Assembly: GCA_001179505.1 (NCBI GenBank)
Contig: CDMY01000531.1
Span: 301,515 to 343,003, forward strand
Length of the DNA: 41,489 nucleotides
Direction of reading: 5' to 3'
Origin: Vitrella brassicaformis
Lineage: Eukaryota; Sar; Vitrellaceae
The notes under the pieces are model-generated. The model was given only the letters and a program-made list of their open reading frames with translations, searched no databases and was not told the origin of the DNA. This document shows positions 10,589 through 26,157 of the stretch, one piece after another (position 1 is the stretch's first letter; every line of letters starts with the position of its first letter). The position numbers and the translations under genes were made by a program.

Positions 10589-12188
10589 ATGTCGGTGCTT
10601 TCTCTCCTGATCTGTCTGGTGTGTCTGGTTGCGCCAAGTCTGGCGCAGGTGGGCAGCCCCATCGGTGTGACCCCCGCGGAGGCATCGAGATTCATATGGA
10701 GTGAGTCAGAGAGAGGCAGCACATGCGACATGCGTGTTTGTATGTTGTGTTGTGTTGTGTGTGTTGTGTTGTGTGTGCAGCCGTCGCGCCGTATGAGGAC
10801 ATGGAGATCTCGCTGGGCCAGAGCCTGTCCTTCCGCTACCCGGCATTCCACGATGTCGCACTCGCCGATGATGAAGAAGGTAAGGTGCCCAGCACCCACA
10901 ACACGCACATCACACACGCACGCCAGGTTTCACACACAAGCCGTTGATGTCTCTCTTACTGTGTGTCTGTACGTCTGTCTGTTATCCCACTGGCTGCAGC
11001 GTACACGAGCTGTGCGAAGGACAAGATGACGGTGACGGGTGCGATCGACAAGGGCATGCCGGAGCCGTTCGTCTTCACGCCAGAGGAGGTCGGCACCTAC
11101 TACATCGTGTGCTCCGTCGCCGACCACTGCGAACTGGGGCAGAGGTTCGTCCTCAACGGTGAGTATGTCGGCAACACAACAACACACGCAGTACACGCAT
11201 CACTGTTGTGTGTATGTGTTTTTGTCGCAGTGACTGAGGCGTCCCCCCAGGCGGACACGGAGCCCATCCAGGTGCTGGTGGCGCAACAGCCGACATGGGC
11301 GGTTGGTGTGAAGTACGACGACATCACTGCCAGGCAGGACACGGTGCTCAACTTCGTCAGCAACATACACCACGACGTCGTCCTTATCAACAATCGAGAG
11401 GCCTTCGAGGTGCGTGCGCCCCTGTATGTGTGTTGTGGGCAGGAGATGAATGTGTGCGTGTGCGTGTGCGTGTGTGTGCGTGTGTGTGTGTGTGTCCAGA
11501 ACTGTACCATCGGCGAGGGCAACATCACCGTGGAGTACTCAGCACAGGACTTCGCCAACAACCCCGTCTTCAACTGGACTGTGGGGCCATGCAAAGAATA
11601 CTACCTTGCTTGCTCGGTCGGCGCACACACACAGGCGACACTGTCTAGACAGGCAGAGACGCTCTGGTGCGTGTCTGTGTCTGTGTGTGCAGATCGGTAA
11701 CCAGGGCTGCCAGGCGGGGGGCCACTGCGGGGGCGGGCAGAAGCTCAAAGGCAAGCACCACACACACATGGAAGACAGTGATGTCTATATGCCCTGACCA
11801 AGCTCTTGGCTGTTGCAGTGATCGTTGAGGACGGCACAGACGACTGCTACCCCCAATCGAACCCTGAAGCCGGTATAGGTGCACACCACCACTCTGCACA
11901 CACACTGACAACCGTCCATCTGTGCCCTTCTGCGTGTCCACCATGTCAGCGGCTGTGTGTTTCGGCGGCGAGCCACTGTCCCTAGAGGACAGCAGCACCG
12001 ACGAGATCGCCACTGAGGCCACTGAGGCGCCTGCAGATGGCGTGCAGGCAGAGAGTGAGGGCACCGCCGCAATGTCATCTGTCGAGGCAGATGAGGGCGA
12101 GGCGACCAGCGGTGCCTTTGCTGCCGCGCCCACCTTCGTCACTATCATCGTCGGGGCGGTCGCCTTTCTGACACTGACATCCATCTGA
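10589..12188 (+). CDS. secreted double-cupredoxin (stellacyanin-type phytocyanin-like) protein
   Basis: Exons: 10589-10700, 10781-10879, 11000-11158, 11231-11409, 11500-11616, 11693-11750, 11819-11872, 11950-12188, giving 338 aa. A signal peptide (about 1-19) precedes two cupredoxin domains. Domain 1 has His61 (PAFHDVALAD), Cys108, His113 and Gln118 (CSVADHCELGQ), plus Cys75 and Cys114 as the likely disulfide. Domain 2 has His133/134 (NIHHDVV), Cys191, His196 and Gln201 (CQAGGHCGGGQ). Both have the phytocyanin Cys-x4-His-x4-ligand spacing, with Gln as axial ligand as in stellacyanins. A Ser/Thr/Glu stalk then leads to a C-terminal hydrophobic segment (TFVTIIVGAVAFLTL), suggesting a GPI or membrane anchor. 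The role is presumably cell-surface copper binding or electron transfer. The sixth intron is GC-AG (AAAG|GCAAGC). Confidence 0.87.
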
Positions 12189-13543
12189 AGGCTGTGCGTG
12201 CCGTCTTGGAACATGTGTTGTCGAACGGAGAGCGCGATGCGCGGGGCGGGTGGGGCGCTCTCGCGTGCATGCGAGGGAGCGTGTGTGTGACGGGTGGATG
12301 GATGGATGGATGGCGATTTTGGTAGCGCTCCTGTTTGTGCTTTGCTGCTGTGTGTCGATGAATGTGGGTGCGTACACGTAGGTGGATATATGTGTGTGTG
12401 TGTGGGTACGTGTACCCGTCTCTTCTGAACAGAAGAGTGGGCGGGGCCCGGGCAAAGCATTAATGCAAGGGACTTTTATATATCGGGATGTGTGTCCTTC
12501 ATGCTGGCGGGTGTATGTGCGATAAGGGGGGAGGGAGGGAGGAGGGTATCGCTACTCGTTTCTTACGCTCACACGCAGGCACACAACCCTGTGTGGACGC
12601 ACACACGCACACACATTTATAGTGCATCCACACACGGCGTATCAGACAGAAGCTTTGTCGCAATCGGCAGCAGACAGCTGGGCGGCGACCTGTGGCAGTG
12701 ACAGCTTCTGGCGCGTCACCCCAGAAGCGTGTCACTGCCCCAGCTTCCCGACCATTTGTCTGCAGCTGAGACAGGGACAGTTGAAAGCTGAAATGGCGCT
12801 CTGGCCAGACAATGGACAGAATTCAGCTGCTGCGCCTGCTCGTCTGTTGTCTGGTTGATGGCTGTATGGCTTGCTCTCTGTGGTCTAGCTCTCGTCTCTG
12901 GTGCTGTCACCTAACCTCTCAAGCTCACAACTGTTCCTTTGAGGCCCCGTGGCGGCGAAGGTCACGAGAGAGAGACACAGAGAGAGGCCGAGGAAGCCCA
13001 AGCTTCGTCCATCGGTCGGTGTCCATCAGTCAGATCAGATGATACGGGCCATGTGAGTGGGTGAGTGGGTTGTCCTGATGCATCGATGGAGGCACTTTCT
13101 CTCCTTGCTGCTTGTATGCATCGGCCTGTGTCTGTCTGTCTGTCCGTCTGGTGTGCATCAAGGGTGGGTCTGCGATGCTGACTCTGTCTAGAGCCACGTC
13201 TCTGAGATCTCTCTTGACAATTGAGATCATGGTAGCGTGGCGCTGGCGAGGTGAAGCATTGCAGCCCGACCCAGCACGGCCCCATGAACGGCATGTGTAT
13301 ATGTGTTTGACGGATGGATCTATGCAAGTGGACTCGTTGGATGGATGTCAGCACTCTGGGTGATGCAAAGCGCTCCTGTGTGGCAGCTTCTGTTCTTCGG
13401 GCTTCCCTCCTGAAGCTCGCATTGCGGAGGGGAGGGATCTCTAGCTGCTGCCCGCTGCAGCGGCTTGACCCGTCACCAGTCGGCTCAGCTGGGTCGCAGA
13501 TTGCTTCGAAGTTCATCGCAGAGAGACCATCTCTGACGGTGCG
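12189..13543. other. intergenic region, no gene seen
   Basis: About 1.35 kb of simple-sequence-rich DNA: (GGAT)n near 12295, (TG)n near 12385 and runs of GGGA near 12525. The open frames here have no family similarity I can see and no convincing splice context. The last ~100 bases presumably contain the promoter of the 13544 gene. Confidence 0.45.
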
Positions 13544-14251
13544 ATGAAGGTGAGTCACTTGGGTGAGTCACAGTGAATCAATATGGCTGTTGTTGCCTGC
13601 TTGTCTGTGGGTTTCAGAAGCAACCGCCATCATGGAGGTTTCCGACAAACCCGCCGCATAGGTTTCCGAAGGGCAACGGAGGATTCCAGTGAGGATGATT
13701 TGTTGTCGGGGGGCAATTTCTGGTTGACCATGACATGACAAGAATGCTGCGCTGTTGTGTGTGTGTCGTCGTGCAGGGAATCGAGGCGGCGCAATAAGGA
13801 GAAGAGGGACTTAGAAGCCCTCAGGGAGTTTGAAGCCCTGGCATCCAGGAAGAGGACACGAAGGCAACAGGCGCTGTCAGACCGTTTGCGTGAGGTTGAG
13901 CATGAGTTGGTCTGTGCGTACCGGCCTGATGAGCCGGAGCTTCTGGACCTCAATGCGGTGGACTTGTACTTGAAGCACGAAGAAGGGTCTGACGAGCTGA
14001 GCAAGGACAGTAAGGAGGCGAAGCCCGACCCTGATCAGGTCATTTACCCATACCGCAACTTCACCTTGTCGGACGGTACACGACACACAACAGACAACCT
14101 ACCGTCACTCAGCAGGTCGTCTCGTCTTCCTGTATACGCATTTTGTTCAGATCAGTCGGGTTTGAGGGTGTGTGTGGAGGCGTCCGATGCGATGCATGGC
14201 GTGACGGTGGCCGATTTGGCCGGCTACCTCGGAGTCCAGAAGTTGCCGTGA
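13544..14251 (+). CDS. small basic protein of unknown function, 158 aa
   Basis: Exons: 13544-13549 (only ATGAAG), 13618-13688, 13777-14075, 14151-14251. Phases close exactly. The N terminus is basic and Pro/Phe/Trp-containing (KKQPPSWRF). A charged predicted helix follows (ESRRRNKEKRDLEALREFEAL, then RKRTRRQQALSDRLREVEHELV), then an acidic segment and a compact C-terminal part ending GVTVADLAGYLGVQKLP. The N terminus could be a mitochondrial presequence, which would suit a ribosomal or matrix protein, but I recognise no family. The two-codon first exon rests on the ATGAAG\|GTGAGT junction and the downstream acceptor, so the start is less certain than the rest. Confidence 0.65.
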
Positions 14252-15920
14252 GAAAGAGGCACCATAGACACACAGACACACAGAGTCACACACACACACA
14301 CACACATACACACACTGCAGCAGAGAGAACACACATGAGACTGGCTGCCTGGCTGCCTGTGTTGCTCGGTCGTCGCCGTAGGTATCTGGGTGTCGCGTGG
14401 TGGCAGCATCGAGGCCGCTACTCGATCTTGAACAAGTGTACATAAGAGAAACAATGTGAATGACTGACAAGCAAGACCACAAGCACGAGGAAGGGCCCTT
14501 GTACATTCGACAAGGTCCTGCACATGTCTGTCGCGCTTGTGCTTTCCGCGTGTGTGCGAGGGCGGTGATCAATGACTCTTCGTAGGTCCGTTTCCCTCTG
14601 TGCTGTGGGTGATGGATGATCCCTGTACATGCGTTTGAAGGCTACCTACCTGCTAGGTATACCTTGTTTATCTAACTGTCCGTCCGTGTGGTGATGCTTA
14701 GCTGCGTGGACGGATTTCCCACCGACTCACAGCAGACGGGGTGTGCAGCCTGGGGGTGGTGGGGGTCTGCAATGCTACTGAGGTCCCTTTTCGAAAAGTG
14801 AGGCCAGCACGGCCCAGGGAAGTTTCCTTTGTCTGTGCGCTGATTGACCCATGAATGTGTGTGGACCCATCAACTGGCAGATTCGGTTGAAGGAGCATGA
14901 CAGTTGATCAAAAGTGTCGTCTGCAGGAGTCACGTATACACGCACACACACATCCACACACATCCATCTCAACCATGGCTAGCTGACAGCGGCCTTCTGC
15001 AGGCCACCTGCCTGGGTCGGGCTTAAACTCACACGTACACACACACATCCATCCATCCATCCGTCCACACACACATGTATCTGATCTCGCCCAGCCTGCA
15101 TTATCCATCAAAGTCCCCCACCCACAAATTCGGTCAGTTAAATAGGCGTGCTGTGGTACGGGAAAAGAAGCCGCTTGCAATGATGAAATGAACAGCCAGT
15201 CACACACGGGCCAGCCCGAATCCCGTAAGGTGAACCTGCTGCGGTGTGACAAGTGCAACACTGTCAACACGTGTCACCTCACGGCACCCGAATGCAGGTC
15301 ACACCCCTTCTCTCAATCATGCATCGATCGGTGTCACTCTGGCGCTCTCCACCGCTCTAAGGTCAGCCGAGGCACCCGACCGAACAATGGTAGCGAGACA
15401 CACCACTGGCCCATCGACTGCCTGGATCCGCCCAAGGGCAGCATGGAACGCACCAGGTGATGAGCCGGCACAACAACAGATCTCTCTCTCTCTCTCTCTC
15501 TGTGGCTTCGTTCTTTCTGTGTGTGGTGGGCAAGAGCAAGCGTGATGCCATTCCTTCGGATAGGCAAAAAAACAGACAGACAGACAGACAGACGTCCATA
15601 AACAACAGCATCATTCCTTCACAGGCAGGCAGGCAGGCAGGCAGGGATCAACGGATGCACTGCAGCACCAGAAAGTGGCACGCACCCATGCAATGTTGCA
15701 ATGCAGCACTCGTCAGGGAGTCGGTCGGTCGGCTGGCTAATGGTACACACACAAGACATTGATATCATGGACACGTCAGTCACAGGCATGCAAACACAAA
15801 CGCGCTGCTGCCACATGGCTGTGTGTGTGGATGGGCGTGGGGGCGTGTGAGATGAGGTAGAGTACATGCAGTCAGTCAGTCAGTCAGCCAGTAGGTGTGT
15901 AGTGGTATGGGCGTGTGTGT
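14252..15920. other. intergenic region, no gene seen
   Basis: About 1.7 kb with many simple repeats: (CA)n at 14285-14315, (ATCC)n near 15050, (CT)n at 15480-15502, (CAGA)n at 15572-15592, (CAGG)n at 15622-15644 and (CAGT)n near 15869. A Cys-containing open frame around 15188-15460 shows no recognisable family or splice context. I see no RNA gene. Confidence 0.45.
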
Positions 15921-19278
<3,358 letters not shown>

Positions 19279-19775
19279 TGCGCCCACGGGATGCCTCAGC
19301 CGGCTCAAAGACATCGTGTCTTGACAAGCAAAACCGGAGTGCGGCTGCTGTCAGGCACCTCTGCGCCTGTTGTGGCGGAATGCCACAGAACCCTTTGGCG
19401 ACAAAACGCGAGCTTACTGTGCGAGCTTTTTTGACTGTCCAGCGATGTCTCCCTGGCCAGTCGGCCAGGATGAGAGGAACCTTTCTCGCGGCGCTTTGCA
19501 GGCCGACTGAGGAAGTCGGGGGGTCAATACACCCTCTAGGCGGTGTGGACTGCACTGACAGTGCGATTTGTTTGTATTCTCTTCCCCCTACCCGTGTCCA
19601 GCCGTCTACTGACGTGTATACTCTTCAACAAGCACGTGATGAACAGCGCCTGCAGACCGTTGCTCGTGACCAACCCATAAGGCCATGACAAATAATGTAC
19701 TCTGCACACCGACTGTCTGCCAGCCTGTCTGCCTGTCTGTCTCCGTCCATCCATCCATCCATGTGTATGCAATGG
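19279..19775. other. intergenic region between TOP3B 3' end and Hsp70 5' end
   Basis: About 500 bases between two minus-strand genes. It presumably contains the Hsp70 promoter and leader and the TOP3B terminator. No gene or heat-shock-element array is recognised by eye. Confidence 0.45.
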
Positions 19776-19920
19776 TCAGAAGCCATCGAAAGTCATCCGT
19801 GGGTCGGCAGCCTTGCCCCCGCGGCCGCCCCGGCCCCTCCCGCGGCCTCTCCCCCTACCCCGCCCCCTCCCTCTCCCACGCCCCCTCCCTGATCCACGCG
19901 CACGCATCCGCCCAAACCTG

Positions 19921-19951
<31 letters not shown>

Positions 19952-22900
19952 TGGTGGGTGCGTGTGCATGGAGGGGAGAGGGGGGGGGGAGGGTTGCTAT
20001 GTGTACGTTGATTCGACGTAGGAGTTGAGGAGGGGGTCGCACACGATGCAGGCGGTGGTCTCGCACGAGCCGTCCTTGAGGGGCGTGTTGTTCTTGTTGA
20101 AGACCACGTCGAGCAGGCTCGCGCTGCAGGAGTCGCAGCTGTCCTGAGACACCGATATCTCTGCACACACAGACAGACAGAGGCACACGACAAAGGGTGT
20201 GGTGTGTGTGTGTGTGGATGGCTATACGACTGACTGTGTGCGTTTTCGATGAGCTTGAGCTGGTAGTTGCAGACGTTGCAGTCCATCTTCCTGCAGCAAG
20301 CACCTCAGACAGGTCTGTCTTGTGCAGCTTACGGTGCCTCTCTGCGTGTGTTCGGTGCCTTCTTACCACTTAGGCTGCGAGGCGATGGATCGATCACCAT
20401 GCGAAGAGTACGCACCAACACAAAGAGGGAGGGGGTATGAAGTGAAGCCTACGCCGGCGTGTTCGTTCCTTGGCTGTTGCTCACTCACCGCTGAGTTGAC
20501 GTCAAGATAGAGCGTGCCGCTGCCTGCAGCACCAAGACATAACACGTTTACCGGTCAATCAAATCGCCTCTCTCTCGTCCCATATGGCGGCTTACAGTTC
20601 TCTTGTGGGCAGTTGATGACCCCGACGGCCGCGATGGAGTGCTTACACGTCGGGTGCATGCAGTCGACACACGACATGCCCTCTGAACGGCCACCACACA
20701 CCCCACACACACCTCATCGCATGGTGGGTGCGGGCGGGGCGGGGGGTTACACTCACTTTGGCGTGATGCGGTTGTGTCTTTGCCGAATGGTGGGTCGTTG
20801 TAGCACAGAGGACACAGCGGATGGCTCTTGCCGCCTTCATCAACATACGCACACACACACACACACACACATCCATCCATCCATCTCTCCCCTGTTTCTA
20901 CCCGTATGCATACCCTTGACAGTGAAGAGCACCAGCTCAAACTCATCGAGAGGACACTTAAGCTCCTTGTACAACTGCATGAACACACACACACACACAC
21001 ACGGGTGCATCAATCTGTATATGTCCGTCTGTCTGTCAGCCACCGACCTTGATGGATCCCCCCTGCGGCACGGCATAAGTGACGTTGCAGTGTCGGCAGT
21101 GCAGCCGAGTGGGCCGCTTGTCGATCAGGTGGAGGTAGCGCTTGCAGTGGCCGCACCGGCTGATGGCCTGGCCCGTCGAGGCCAGGGTGGTGAAGGTGGC
21201 CTCGAACAGACCGTCCATCAGCTCAATCTGCGCACACATCCATCCACGTGTGTGGGGGGTGGTGTGGGGCGGTGTGGGGCGGTGTGGGGAGGCAGGGAGG
21301 GAGGGGAGGTGTGCATACGGACCTTCTTGACGTAGTATTCGAATTTCATTCTGAACATCCTCAGTGAGTGCGCCACCACCGCCTGCATGTTGGCCTTCCC
21401 TGCACACACGCAGACAGCTCTCTCTCTCTCTCTCTCTGTCAGGGCGTGTGTGTGTGTGTGTGTGTGTTTGTGTCCGAGTAGTTTGTTTGCCTTTTGCAAT
21501 GAGGTCGACGAGCGACTCGATTGTGGCCCTGACGGTGGGCAGCACCAGCTCAGAGTCGATCATGTGATAGCCGTGCACCAGAGCCACACCCAACTTGGTC
21601 GGCTCCAGACGCCGACTGCCCACCTGCACAAAGGTGTGTGTGGGTGTCTGTCTGTCTGTCTGTCTGTCGGTGTGTGCGTGTGTCTTCTTGCTGACCAGCT
21701 GCACGTAGTTCCTCTCACAGATGTTGTTGATGTGTGTGGGCATGGAGGCGTCCGTGCCGATGCCGTACTTCTCCATCAGACCCAGCAGCTCACTCTCGGA
21801 CAAGTAGTCGGGCGGGCTGGTCTTGTGACTCTATTGCGCACACACACACACATAAAGAGCTACCACCATGTGAGTGGTGTGATGATGATGCCCCGCACCG
21901 ATATGCTGACACTCGACGGCACGATTTTGTCGCCCTTCTGGAACTTGGGCAGGGGGATGTCCTGCATCTCTCCCGACCTCTGCACACCCGTGAACCCGGG
22001 ATCAATCAGACGGCGGCCTGCCCATGCACGCAGCCAACACACACACACACACACACATCCATCCATCCATCCATATCTGTGTCGTACCAGCGACGCTGAA
22101 TCGCTCCCCGTTGATGTCGAACCGCACACGAGTCCGCCAGAACTTGCAGTCGGGGCTGACGGTGGCCAAGAAGTGCCGGGTGACCAGCTCATACACACGC
22201 CACGCATCGCCCCCACCCACATCGCCCTCCGTCGCACAACGCACTGGCGTGATCGGCGGATGGTCGCCCGCATCATGACCCTAAGAGCGACGGACGGCAT
22301 CACACACGCACCGGAGACGGTCATTGTCGCTGTGCATGTGCCCGCCAGATCCCGCCAGATCTCATCATCTTACCTCTCTGGGCTTGGCGAGTCCCTTTTG
22401 CAGCAGCTCCCTGACGTAGGCGCCCCACATGGGGTGGCTGGACTGCTCTGCCGCCGTCTTGCGGAGGTCGAAGTTGGGGGGGTACTGGTTGGTCTCTGTC
22501 CGAGGGTAGGTGATGTACCCGGATAGGTACAGTCGCTCTGCTACCTGACACACACATACACACATGACATGGGAGGTGTCTGTGTCTGTGTCTGTGTCTG
22601 TGAGACCACCCTCAGGGCTGACCTGCATGGCCTGGTGTGGTCCGATTCCGAGTCCGGACGAGGCGGCCTTGAGCAGGGCCACGGTGTTAAGCGCCGTCGG
22701 CCTCGCGCGCCGCTCCTCCTTCTCGCTGATGTCCAGCACCTCTGCTGCCGCACTGCTCTCACGCACCTGCACACACAGAGGGAGAGAGAAGGACATGTAT
22801 GGGTGTTGGTCTGTCTGCTTCTGTGTGTGTGGATGGATGGATGGATGGATGCCCACGATTTGGAGGAAGGTGTTTGCGATGACTTGGTCGAAGACGCGGC

Positions 22901-24320
22901 CTCTTTCCCACTCTAAGGTCATGTCGTAGTCGCTCACCTTCAGAGAAACGTTGATCTGACGACACGTACACACACGATGCCATGTGTGTCTGTCTGCTTG
23001 TGTGTCTGTCTGGTTGTTGAAGACGTACGCAGTAGTAGGTTTCCGGCTGGAACGTCTGGATCTCGTCATATCGCTTGACGCAGAACTGCAGAGTGGGCGT
23101 CTGGCAGGGGCCATACGACACGCAGCTGCTGTCCAGATCACCGTACTTGCCCTAAACACACACACGCACAGAGAGTGAGGAGCTGAGCATGGCCCATCCA
23201 TCCATCCATCCATCCATCCATCACCTGGAAGTACTGCGTCTGAAACCGCGTGAATGCGACGCCCACTTTGAGGTCCAACTCCTGCCGCGCATCCACGGCC
23301 TGCGCCTCGTTCTTGTTGGGCGCCACAAGGCTGCCCATCGCCTTGTGGATGTCGGGCGCAGCCAGAGACGAGAAACGCGCGCGCCACACCTGCATTGCAG
23401 TCAATACACACACCACGATGGCTGATGTCTGTGCTTGTGTGTGGGTGTGTGTGAGAGAGAGTGTGGGCCAAGGTGCTTACATTGGTTTGGTTGCCCGATC
23501 TGACGAGGTTTGGTTCGACTGACTCTAGCACCTCAAAGCAGATGTTCTCCCCCTCTCTGTCGCAGTCGAGCCACAGCACGACGTGGTGGCAGCCGCGGGC
23601 CTCCGAGGCAAGATGCTTGGGCAGCCGGGTCTGGGGTTGTTGAATGAGTACACAGACACACACACATCAACAGACAGATGGATGATGCGATGCGTGTGTT
23701 CATCCGGGGTTTGTGACCTTTTCGTTGGCCTCTTTCTTGATCACAGGTGCGTCGAAGAGGGTCAGCGGATCGGTGCGGTCCTGGGGGGACAGACACGTAT
23801 ACAGACACACACACACAGACATTCGCCCTGAAGGAGGCGGCGTGTCTGAATCATACCCATCGTTGATACTCGGGAGGGAAGTCGGTCGTGTAGACGTGGC
23901 CCTGTCACACAACACACCAACACACACAAAGGACATCCATCGGCCCATCTGTGCCCATTTCGTGAGCGCAGCGTTACCGTGGTTGACGTCACCTTGAAGT
24001 GCGCCGCTGATCACACGCACACACAGGCATGCAGACCATCACAGCGTCGCGCGTGCCATCCATCCATCCATCCACCTGTACACCCATACCTTGGCCGCGA
24101 AATGTCCCCTGGTACTCGTGAACCGGACTCGCAGGCGAGATCTGCACCAGCCAGAATGAAATCAATCACATCAGCCGTTGGCATCATCTGAGCATACAGC
24201 TGGCTGGCTGACCGACTGACTTACCCCTTTCCTCGAGGTCTTCTTGCCGTGTGAGAGGATGGACGCGATGGTGTCGCTGATGGACGGCTTCTCAGCCACC
24301 ATCAACACACCCAACGGCAT
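19776..24320 (-). CDS. TOP3B: DNA topoisomerase III beta (type IA), 25 exons
   Basis: Exons (minus): 24320-24225, 24141-24090, 24006-23978, 23901-23857, 23780-23718, 23630-23481, 23389-23225, 23151-23029, 22955-22857, 22766-22623, 22544-22374, 22280-22088, 22017-21899, 21830-21696, 21623-21491, 21399-21323, 21227-21048, 20974-20914, 20834-20757, 20682-20596, 20523-20489, 20374-20367, 20290-20235, 20160-20007, 19917-19776. Total 864 aa, matching animal TOP3B length. It relaxes and decatenates single-stranded DNA, and RNA in studied homologues. The Toprim domain has VAEKPS near the N terminus and D117/D119 in DCDREGEN. The catalytic Tyr is 335 in [12 protein letters not shown]-terminal zinc-finger Cys pairs ([36 protein letters not shown]) follow, and an RG-repeat tail distinguishes beta from alpha. 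One intron is GC-AG (after 21491). Confidence 0.95.
19789..19905 (-). repeat. RG-repeat coding segment of TOP3B
   Basis: A GGnCGn/AGGGGG purine-rich coding repeat encodes roughly ten consecutive RG units and RGG near the TOP3B C terminus. It is preceded by a (TG)n-CAG acceptor at 19918. In known TOP3B such an RGG box binds RNA. Confidence 0.85.
20367..20374 (-). other. 8-base microexon of TOP3B
   Basis: CCTAAGTG is flanked by ...CTCGCAG (acceptor) and GTAAGA (donor). It supplies Pro-Lys and the first two bases of a Trp codon, completed by the next exon (G AAG ATG). This restores the PKWKM block just before the CNVC zinc knuckle of TOP3B. Without it the phases of the flanking exons do not match. 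Confidence 0.8.
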
Positions 24321-24520
24321 CCTGCTTCTCGACGAAGATCCGGCTGCTTGCTCTCCAGATCCGCCTGTTCTGCCTCATTTCATGGCCATCTCGTGGCCTG
24401 TAGAGGAAACCGGCATCATGTGCCCTGGGATGAATGCGAGCTAAGAATGCTGATCTCCAACATCCTGTTGAAGAAACGTGAGTAGCTCTGGCTGCACTGG
24501 GTGCTCCCCCCACTATCGTG
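24321..24520. promoter_or_regulatory. divergent promoter region, TOP3B / homocysteine methyltransferase
   Basis: 200 bases between two divergent start codons. No core element is recognised; inferred from geometry. Confidence 0.4.
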
Positions 24521-26157
24521 ATGGAGGGTTTCATGCGTTCGCATCCGGTTGTGCTGCTGGACGGAGGCCTGGCGACGGAGCTGGAGCGGCAGGGATATGA
24601 CCTCAACCACCCGCTGTGGAGCGCACGGCTACTCACTGAGGCAAGGGAAGCATGCACAGCACAGCACGGATGGATGGACTGATAGATGAATGAGGTCAGT
24701 GACATGAACATGCTTTCTGTGCAGAATCCGGCGGCCATCCGTGACGCCCACCTTCGCTTCTTCGACGCAGGTGGGTGCGGCTGTCTGGCTGTGCGATCTG
24801 CACTGACCAGACTGTCTGCGATACACCTGCTGACATCGTCCATGTGTATGTTTCATTCAGGGGCCGACGTCGCCATTACATCGACCTACCAGGCAATGCG
24901 AGCACCTCTGATGACGTACGTGAGTGGCATGGATGGGTGGGTGGCCCTGACTGCACGCACACCTGTCATCAGGCGTCGTTCCCAGGTTTCGCACAGCAAG
25001 GTACACACCCACGCAATGCAATGGGCGGCTCTAGACTAGCGCGCCGTTCGCTCATTGCCTGTCTGATGTGACGTACATGTGACGTATCTGTGTCACTGAC
25101 AGGTCTGAGCCCATCCGAGAGCCGAGCGCTCTTCCACAGGGCCATCGATTTGGCGGTCGAAGCGCGAGGTCTCAACGGGCAGCGGACAGGAAAGGACGCC
25201 GACAAACTGATCATCGGGTCATGTGGCCCTTACGGAGGTGAGCGACAAACAAGACAGCCATCTGGATGATGGCTGGCCCATGTCGTTGTTGCTGCTGTGT
25301 TATGTGTGTGTGTGTGTGCAGCCTATCTGGCTGACGGGGCAGAGTATCGGGGCAACTATGGCGTCGATCCTGACGTGCTTCGCGACTTCCACAGGGAGCG
25401 GCTGGCTGTGCTGTTGGAGACCGGCAAGGTCGATGGCATTGTGTTTGAGACCGTCCCTGACCGGACAGAAGCCAAGGCAAGAGCGGCGCAGTTGATTGTG
25501 TGTTTGTGGATGGATGGATGGATGGGTGCAGGTGATTGTGTCGGGTGTGCTTCGGGAGTTCCCCGACCTGAGAGGATGTGTGTGGCTGTCCTTCAGCTGC
25601 AGGTGTGTACGTGTGTGTGAGTCGATGCGTGTGGGTACCCCCAAGAATGACGATCGTCGTCTGGCTGCGTGTGTGTTCTTCACCAGCTCTGGCAGCACCA
25701 TTTGCTGCGGCGAGAGCTTCCGCGACACCGTCAATGAGATGCTCCAAGTAAGCTGCAGAACAACAGAGGCACCGCGCTGTTCCCTCCTCTGCCACATGGT
25801 CCTGTATGGCATGTTTATTTGCAGCTTGACGCCCGCGACCGTTTCCTGTGCGGCATTGGCGTCAACTGCAGCTCGCCCGACGTCATCATCCCTCTCTTGT
25901 GCGACCCCAGCCCCCTTGCCCCCTCCCACATGGGCTCTGTGCGGTTGATCGCCTACCCCAACAGTGGCGAGCAATGGGACACACACACGCACTCGTGGTG
26001 TGGCCCTCGAGGTGGTGGTGCGGGCGGGTTGGCGGATTATGTGGGTGGGTGGGTCGATGGGGGCGTGAGTGTTGTGGGCGGCTGCTGCCGGACATTTCCC
26101 GATGACATCGCACTGATGCGGAGCCGGTTGGATGAGCGGGGGGGAGAGGGCACGTGA
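24521..26157 (+). CDS. homocysteine S-methyltransferase
   Basis: Exons: 24521-24640, 24725-24770, 24861-24892, 24973-25000, 25103-25237, 25322-25476, 25532-25602, 25687-25747, 25825-26157, giving 326 aa, normal for the MmuM/HMT family. It transfers a methyl group from S-methylmethionine (or S-adenosylmethionine) to homocysteine, making methionine, and is probably cytosolic. Motifs: LLDGGLATELERQGYDL at the barrel entry, TSTYQASFPGF, GSCGPYGAYLADGAEYRGNY, FETVPD, GIGVNCSSP with zinc ligand Cys231, NSGEQWD, and VVGGCCRTFP with zinc ligands Cys303/Cys304. All catalytic parts are present. Three of its eight introns begin with GC rather than GT (24641, 24893, 25477). Confidence 0.94.

Noticed and set aside
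15188-15460. Cys-rich plus-strand open frame
   Set aside because: No family resemblance, no splice context, and a neighbourhood full of simple repeats.
19997-20188. Stop codon at 19997 as the end of TOP3B
   Set aside because: A GT donor at 20006 and a (TG)n-CAG acceptor at 19918 join in phase to an RG-rich exon typical of TOP3B, so the stop is probably intronic.
20840-20880. Regular short repeats suggestive of a repeat array such as CRISPR
   Set aside because: They are plain (CA)n and (CATC)n microsatellites without spacers, in a eukaryotic genome.
21387-22526. Long plus-strand open frame of about 379 codons
   Set aside because: It runs antisense to TOP3B exons whose minus-strand product matches the family exactly; its translation is His/Thr-rich repeat read-through.
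22365-23663. Long minus-strand open frame of about 432 codons
   Set aside because: It includes several TOP3B exons read through introns in mixed frames; the spliced model gives continuous family similarity.
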